Position numbers and translations under genes: made by a program | Shown: positions 5,708 through 8,860 of the stretch, piece after piece | Position numbering within the stretch: position 1 is the first letter of the stretch | Layout: each line of letters starts with the position of its first letter | Origin: Candidatus Caenarcanales bacterium | Lineage (GTDB): Bacteria; Cyanobacteriota; Vampirovibrionia; LMEP-6097 | DNA: 8,860 bases | NCBI GenBank assembly: GCA_022447685.1 | Contig: JAKVAO010000089.1 | Coordinates: 1 to 8,860, forward strand | Reading direction: 5' to 3' | Notes under the pieces: model-generated | Database searches by the model: none | What the model was told of the DNA's origin: nothing | What the model saw: the letters and a program-made list of their open reading frames with translations, nothing else

Positions 5708-6986
5708 TACCTATTTTCCAAGAATTCATGTATTCTTGCATTTCCGAACTAAGTGAATCTATCGAAACGCCCATGGAATCTAGCTTTAACTTGGCAACTT
5801 CTTGATCAACCTCAAGAGCTAATGTTTGTAATTTATTATCAAGATTATCTTGATTCTTTACAAGATATTCAGAGGCTAAGGCCTGATTTGCAAAGCTCAT
5901 ATCCATAACTGCTGAAGGGTGGCCCTCAGCTGCAGCTAGGTTAATTAGCCTACCTTCACCAAGTACCAAGATAGATCCAGGAACATTAGTTTTAGAACTA
6001 GACTTCTGATACTTCATGACAAAGGGTTTTACCTCTTCTTTGGAATCTGAAATTTCTTCAAGTCCTTCTAAATTCAGTTCTAGATTGAAGTGACCAGAGT
6101 TACAAACTATAGCTCCATCCTTCATATTCTTAAAATGTTCAACATCGATAACGTGTCTATTACCAGTTGCAGTAACAAAAATATCTCCTTCTTTAGAAGC
6201 ATCTTTGATCGGCATAACTCTAAAACCATCCATCTTAGCTTCAAGCGCTCTAATCGGCTCAACTTCAGTAACGATTACATCAGCACCAAGACCTTTAGCT
6301 CTAGAAGCGATGCCTCTACTGCACCATCCGTAACCGATTACTACCACTACCTTACCTGCGATCAGTACATTAGTAGCTCTCAAAATACCATCCATAGTCG
6401 ACTGACCAGTTCCGTATCTATTATCAAATAAATGCTTAGTCTTACTATCATTAACAGCTATAGCTGGGAAAGGTAGCACACCTTGATTCTCCATAGCCTG
6501 AAGACGAACAATACCAGTAGTAGTCTCTTCAGTACAACCCAGAACTTCTTTGATTTGATCAGGCCTTTCTTTTATTAAAGTAGCGATAACATCAGAGCCA
6601 TCATCCATGATGATCATAGGTTTAGTGTCAAGTCCGATCTGAATATGCTTGTCGTAAGTCTCAGCATCCTCACCTTTCTTCGCGAATACCGGGATATCGT
6701 AGTTCTTCACCAAAGCAGCAGCAACATCATCTTGAGTAGATAGTGGATTACTTGCAATTAAACAAGCTTCCATACCACCTTCTTTTAGGGTTATGGCTAA
6801 ATTAGCAGTTTCGGATGTTATGTGAGCGCAAACTAGCATTCTCACACCAGTAAAAGGTTTCTCTTTAGCGAATCTTTCTCGGATTCTCTTAAGTACCTGC
6901 ATCTCTCTTGCCGCCCACTGAATTCTCTTTTCTCCAAAATCAGCAAGCTTAATGTCAGTGATATCGTACTTAATTGTTTGAGTCAT
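5703..6986 (-). CDS. ahcY: S-adenosylhomocysteinase (adenosylhomocysteine hydrolase)
   Basis: Cytosolic NAD-dependent enzyme that splits S-adenosyl-L-homocysteine into adenosine and homocysteine, removing the inhibitory product of methyltransferases. From ATG 6986 it has 427 residues, the short form without the roughly 40-residue insert of many proteobacterial and eukaryotic enzymes. Visible signatures: HITSETANLA near 54, IDDGSD-like MDDGSD near 125, CTEETTTG near 152, NDSKTKHLFDNRYGTGQS near 177-194, the NAD-binding loop VIGYGWCSRGIA near 218 (GxGxxxxG), and NLAAAEGHPSAVMDMSFANQ near the C-terminus. The frame stays open to an ATG at 7088, but the extra 34 residues are basic, run through the apparent promoter and do not match the family. 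MTQTIKYDI at 6986 is therefore the chosen start. It lies upstream of the sigma-factor gene on the same strand, 144 nt apart. Confidence 0.95.
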   Translation of the reverse strand: MTQTIKYDITDIKLADFGEKRIQWAAREMQVLKRIRERFAKEKPFTGVRMLVCAHITSETANLAITLKEGGMEACLIASNPLSTQDDVAAALVKNYDIPVFAKKGEDAETYDKHIQIGLDTKPMIIMDDGSDVIATLIKERPDQIKEVLGCTEETTTGIVRLQAMENQGVLPFPAIAVNDSKTKHLFDNRYGTGQSTMDGILRATNVLIAGKVVVVIGYGWCSRGIASRAKGLGADVIVTEVEPIRALEAKMDGFRVMPIKDASKEGDIFVTATGNRHVIDVEHFKNMKDGAIVCNSGHFNLELNLEGLEEISDSKEEVKPFVMKYQKSSSKTNVPGSILVLGEGRLINLAAAEGHPSAVMDMSFANQALASEYLVKNQDNLDNKLQTLALEVDQEVAKLKLDSMGVSIDSLSSEMQEYMNSWKIGT

Positions 6987-7021
6987 AACTACATTGTATG
7001 CGAGAATTATTTTTTTTAAAC
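6986..7021 (-). promoter_or_regulatory. Candidate ahcY promoter giving a leaderless mRNA
   Basis: On the minus strand TACAAT (6998-6993) is a five-of-six match to the -10 consensus and is followed by exactly six bases before the A of the ATG at 6986. The usual -10 to +1 spacing would place the transcription start on the start codon itself. The -35 region (around 7021-7016, GTTTAA) is weak. No Shine-Dalgarno is present, which agrees with a leaderless transcript. Confidence 0.45.
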
Positions 7022-7027
7022 CCCCCT

Positions 7028-7061
7028 TGCGTTTTTTACGCATTTTTAACGTAATTTTACG
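7028..7061. repeat. Phased ACG motifs and small hairpins upstream of ahcY
   Basis: ACG follows a short T-rich run three times, at 7038, 7049 and 7059, a spacing of 11 and 10 bp or about one helical turn. TGCGT 7028-7032 pairs with ACGCA 7038-7042, and CGTAA 7050-7054 pairs with TTACG 7057-7061. This lies just upstream of the candidate ahcY promoter and could be a regulator site. The motifs are short and may be chance. Confidence 0.3.
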
Positions 7062-7069
7062 GAAATATC

Positions 7070-7098
7070 TTGAATCGAGGATCGGCAAGTGTTAAGAT
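7070..7098 (+). promoter_or_regulatory. Candidate promoter for the 7101-7541 frame
   Basis: TTGAAT at 7070-7075 and TAAGAT at 7093-7098 are separated by 17 nt, each matching the sigma-70 consensus at four of six positions. It points toward the start-less open frame and is divergent from ahcY. Weak evidence alone, but the spacing is ideal. Confidence 0.3.
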
Positions 7099-7100
7099 AA

Positions 7101-7541
7101 TATTCATACCTGACACTCAGAAGTTTCCATTATATTTTTAATGATGAACAATTCGTTGCAGATCTCTTAAAAAGGAATTTAGACAATAGTGTTTCACCTA
7201 AGATTTCTAAACTAGCTTTTAATGCAATTGCAAATTATATAAATCTACAGATACCAGAAGCAAATAGACAAGATCACACTATTACAAGAGAAGAGATTGC
7301 AAATATTGATTTTAAAGATTTTCTAGGTGAGGCTTCAAAGACAAGGCTTGTTGGAGCAACAACTTTAGTTGCTGCATTTCAATCTATGATCTTACTTTTC
7401 CCTAATCAACAAGATCTTGAAGATACTAAGCTTTTTCAAAGTTTTAAAAATTTAGTTAAAAAGAATGACTATCAAGCAACAAGTCAAAAAGCTCAAACCA
7501 TAGATATACTGAAAAAAAGTTTAGCTAAATTGATGAAATAA
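7101..7541 (+). pseudogene. Unrecognised open frame without a start codon (gene fragment)
   Basis: The frame is open for 146 codons from after a TAA at 7098-7100 to TAA 7539-7541. It has no ATG, GTG or TTG until an internal ATG late in the frame (around 7386). The product has normal protein character, mostly helical: DEQFVADLLKRNLDNSVSPK, KISKLAFNAIANYINLQIPE, GATTLVAAFQSMILLFPN, ending LKKSLAKLMK. I do not recognise the family. Two tandem ATGs at 7141 and 7144 are in another frame that stops at 7168-7170, so a small indel near 7145-7168 could have cut the start away from the body. Alternatives are loss of the 5' part by rearrangement, or an unusual start such as ATT 7134 or CTG 7110. It is followed by flgG after 80 nt. 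Confidence 0.55.
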
Positions 7542-7585
7542 ACCAAACTAACTATCAAGTCTCTAAACATTAAAACTTTTAGCCC

Positions 7586-7619
7586 AGTGTTTTTGGCTCA
7601 AAATAAGTCAATAAACACT
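7586..7619 (+). promoter_or_regulatory. Inverted repeat abutting the flgG start
   Basis: AGTGTTT (7586-7592) pairs perfectly with AAACACT (7613-7619), a 7-bp stem with a 20-nt loop ending 2 nt before the flgG ATG at 7622. An alternative short stem, AGCC 7581-7584 with GGCT 7595-7598, overlaps it. No Shine-Dalgarno is present in this gap. It could be an operator or affect translation initiation; it could also be chance. Confidence 0.35.
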
Positions 7620-7621
7620 AC

Positions 7622-8413
7622 ATGGAAAGAGCTTTACAGACAGCAGCTACGGGAATGCAAGCCCAACAGACAAATATAGACATCATTTCTAATAACCTTG
7701 CAAACATTAACACCACAGCTTTCAAAAAATCGCACGCCCACTTCAGCACTCTATTCTCACAGATCTTGACTGCGCCAGGAGCAGTACTTTCAGATGGAAG
7801 AACTAGCCCGAATGGTGTGCAAGTAGGTCTCGGTGTTGAACTCAGCTCTACTGATAAATCTTTTATGGTCGGTAGTTTGAACAATACCAATGACCCGCTT
7901 GATATCGCGATCGAAGGTGAAGGCTTCTTACAAATAGTGACTCCAGAGGGTAACATCGCCTATACTCGTGATGGAAATCTTCAGGTAGATGGTCAGACAG
8001 GAGAACTTCTAAGTAGTCAAGGTTACTCTCTTTTCCCAAGCGTCAATCTAGGTGACAATGTTCAAGAAGTACAGATCAAAAGAGACGGTACCATCGAAGT
8101 CAAAAGAGCAGGAGTAGCGAACACTGAAGAAGTTGGTAACTTAAGATTAGCTGCGTTTGCCAATAACTCAGGTCTTATAGAAATGTCTCAGAACCTTTAT
8201 CTAGACACCACAGCAAGTGGAACTCCACTAGAAGGAACTCCAGGAGAATCTGGCTTCGGAACTATACGTCAGAACTTCTTAGAGATGAGTAACGTTAAAG
8301 TTGTAGAAGAAGTAGTGCACATGATCACAGCACAGCGTGCTTATGAAGCAAATAGTAATTCGATCAAAGCAGCTGATCAGATGTTGCAGCAGGCAAATAA
8401 TTTAGCTGGTTAA
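7622..8413 (+). CDS. flgG: Flagellar basal-body distal rod protein FlgG
   Basis: The protein has 263 residues, the normal FlgG length. The N-terminal rod helix region is MERALQTAATGMQAQQTNID followed by IISNNLANINTTAFKKS, the rod/hook family signature. The middle has GVQVGLGVEL, DIAIEGEGFLQI and YTRDGNLQVDGQTGEL, as in the FlgE/F/G core. The C-terminal helix is the FlgG type: NFLEMSNVKVVEEVVHMITA, then QRAYEANSNSIKAADQMLQQ. It forms the straight distal rod between the proximal rod and hook and is exported by the flagellar type III system, so no Sec signal is expected. The start ATG 7622 fits the family exactly although no Shine-Dalgarno is visible. No neighbouring flgF, flgH or flgI is in view. 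FlgF is the main alternative; length and C-terminus favour FlgG. Confidence 0.93.
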   Translation: MERALQTAATGMQAQQTNIDIISNNLANINTTAFKKSHAHFSTLFSQILTAPGAVLSDGRTSPNGVQVGLGVELSSTDKSFMVGSLNNTNDPLDIAIEGEGFLQIVTPEGNIAYTRDGNLQVDGQTGELLSSQGYSLFPSVNLGDNVQEVQIKRDGTIEVKRAGVANTEEVGNLRLAAFANNSGLIEMSQNLYLDTTASGTPLEGTPGESGFGTIRQNFLEMSNVKVVEEVVHMITAQRAYEANSNSIKAADQMLQQANNLAG

Positions 8414-8725
8414 TTAGAACGGAGGTCTTCCCTGATCCGGTGGAGGCTGATAACCAGGCTGATCTGGGTCCCAAGTCGTTTGGGGCTGAGGACCAACAAA
8501 CTCATCTTCAGGTAGTATTCGTATAGGTTTTCCTCCTTCAGATTGACCTAGATTACCTTGACCTTGTGGCGACTGATAACCTGGTTTATCTATCTGTGAA
8601 CCACGTTCAGACTGAGGACTTGCTGGTTTTTTCTGATTAGGTGGTGGATTATAGCCTGGATTACCTTAAGCAGGTAAACTATCTCCATAAAAAGCCAAAT
8701 ACTTACTTTCAAAAAACTTTTTCAT
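8414..8725 (-). pseudogene. Small Pro/Gly/Gln-rich PGY-repeat gene with an in-frame TAA at codon 20
   Basis: On the minus strand an ATG at 8725 with a good ribosome binding site opens MKKFFESKYLAFYGDSLPA. It then meets TAA at 8668-8666 and continues in frame for 83 more codons to TAA 8416-8414. The part beyond the stop is strongly biased: three repeats NPGYNPPPNQ (22-31), KPGYQSPQGQ (47-56) and QPGYQPPPDQ (89-98), and an end GRPPF. CAA (Gln) to TAA is the simplest mutation and would restore LPAQGNPGY. No ATG, GTG or TTG follows the stop in frame. The predicted full product (103 residues) is unstructured; the family is unknown. It converges on flgG with zero bases between the two stop codons. 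A sequencing error would make it a normal gene. Confidence 0.6.
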
Positions 8726-8734
8726 TAATAATTA

Positions 8735-8741
8735 TCCTTTT
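8735..8741 (-). promoter_or_regulatory. Ribosome binding site of the PGY-repeat gene
   Basis: AAAAGGA on the minus strand lies 9 nt before the ATG at 8725. It is strong for this window, where most genes have none, and argues that the 8725 start was once used. Confidence 0.6.
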
Positions 8742-8755
8742 AACTTTCTGTAATG

Positions 8756-8784
8756 TGTATATACTTTTAGGATTAAGAAAACAA
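8756..8784 (-). promoter_or_regulatory. Candidate promoter of the PGY-repeat gene beside the IS end
   Basis: On the minus strand TTGTTT (8784-8779) and TATACA (8761-8756) are 17 nt apart, followed by about 30 nt to the start codon. The -35 lies directly against the proposed IS target site (8785-8787), so the insertion left this promoter just intact or helped to create it. Confidence 0.35.
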
Positions 8785-8787
8785 TAA
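8785..8787. other. Possible TNA target-site duplication of the IS
   Basis: TAA sits immediately outside the proposed terminal repeat. Several IS5 subgroups insert at TNA and duplicate it. The partner copy is outside the window, so this cannot be confirmed. Confidence 0.3.
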
Positions 8788-8860
8788 GAGCCTGTCTTGA
8801 AAGTTAATTAAATCAAGCGAGTCTTTTAGTCATAATACGGATCATGGCTATTTTGACCAT
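8788..8860 (-). mobile_element. End of an IS5-family-like insertion sequence (continues past the window)
   Basis: The element begins with GAGCCTGTCTTGAAAG at 8788-8803, which looks like an IS terminal inverted repeat. A transposase reading frame on the minus strand ends 25 nt inside it. This compact layout and the protein ending fit IS5-group elements. Only about 73 bp are visible; the other end and full transposase lie outside. Confidence 0.6.
8813..8860 (-). CDS. C-terminus of an IS5-family-like transposase (partial)
   Basis: The minus strand encodes MVKIAMIRIMTKRLA followed by TGA (8815-8813). The pattern of a hydrophobic A-M-I-R-I-M stretch ending in basic K-R-L-A resembles the last residues of IS5-family DDE transposases, as I remember them. 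The window edge cuts the gene, so the initial Met shown is probably internal. No catalytic residue is visible. Confidence 0.55.
   Translation of the reverse strand: MVKIAMIRIMTKRLA

Noticed and set aside
6090..6431. Plus-strand open frame of 113 codons
   Set aside because: It is antisense to the conserved NAD-binding part of ahcY, with a low-complexity Ser/Thr/Asn-rich product.
6987..7088. 34-residue N-terminal extension of ahcY from the ATG at 7088
   Set aside because: The extension is basic, unlike any AhcY N-terminus I know, and crosses the -10-like TACAAT and poly-A/poly-C runs; 6986 is the better start.
6987..7088. SAH or SAM riboswitch upstream of ahcY
   Set aside because: No multi-stem conserved structure or terminator/anti-terminator pair is visible, and the likely transcript starts at the ATG.
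7618..7956. Minus-strand open frame of 112 codons
   Set aside because: It is antisense to the conserved N-terminal half of flgG.
8414..8725. TAA read as an amino acid (alternative genetic code or recoding)
   Set aside because: All complete genes in the window end in TAA, so a single nonsense mutation or sequencing error is far simpler.

Overview
The window is AT-rich bacterial DNA carrying six solid protein genes, a decayed small gene, a start-less ORF fragment and the edge of an insertion sequence. The S-adenosylhomocysteinase is of the short, cyanobacterium-like type. A primary-type sigma-70 factor with an acidic N-terminus and a flagellar rod gene are also present. Together with the low G+C and several genes lacking a Shine-Dalgarno sequence, this hints at a non-photosynthetic relative of Cyanobacteria (Melainabacteria/Vampirovibrionia-like). 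That placement is an inference from remembered family resemblance and is tentative.

Layout. (1) 23-2644, plus: a long modular carbohydrate-binding/adhesin-like surface protein. It has a jelly-roll-like N-terminal part, three cadherin-like Ig (Big_9-type) domains, two 'APYALAGD' beta-sandwich modules and one malectin domain. Its reading frame is open well upstream of the first usual start codon and is broken by a stop at 20-22, so the true 5' end is missing or disrupted. (2) 2692-3585 and 3700-4476, plus: a LysR-type regulator followed by a short-chain dehydrogenase. The gap between them holds a perfect palindrome, and its half-site recurs just ahead of both start codons. (3) 4523-4549: a strong bidirectional terminator where convergent transcription meets. 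(4) 4584-5558 and 5703-6986, minus: a primary-like sigma-70 factor preceded by S-adenosylhomocysteinase. The gap between them contains mutually exclusive inverted repeats. (5) 7101-7541, plus: an open frame with coding character but no usable start codon. (6) 7622-8413, plus: flgG, the flagellar distal rod protein, with no other flagellar gene in view. (7) 8414-8725, minus: a small Pro/Gly/Gln-rich gene with three PGY repeats, a good ribosome binding site and an in-frame TAA at codon 20. (8) 8788-8860: the end of an IS5-family-like element including the transposase C-terminus.

How they fit. AhcY clears S-adenosylhomocysteine and the sigma factor directs housekeeping transcription; these look like stable core genes. 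FlgG is a core motility part standing alone here. The LysR/dehydrogenase pair looks like a small regulated metabolic unit. The left end (surface protein with internal duplications and a broken 5' end) and the right end (nonsense-bearing gene beside an IS) look like accessory DNA in flux. I see no CRISPR array, tRNA, rRNA or defence system. The most interesting undescribed elements are the modular surface protein, the LysR/SDR operator set, the sigma-factor leader and the PGY-repeat gene.
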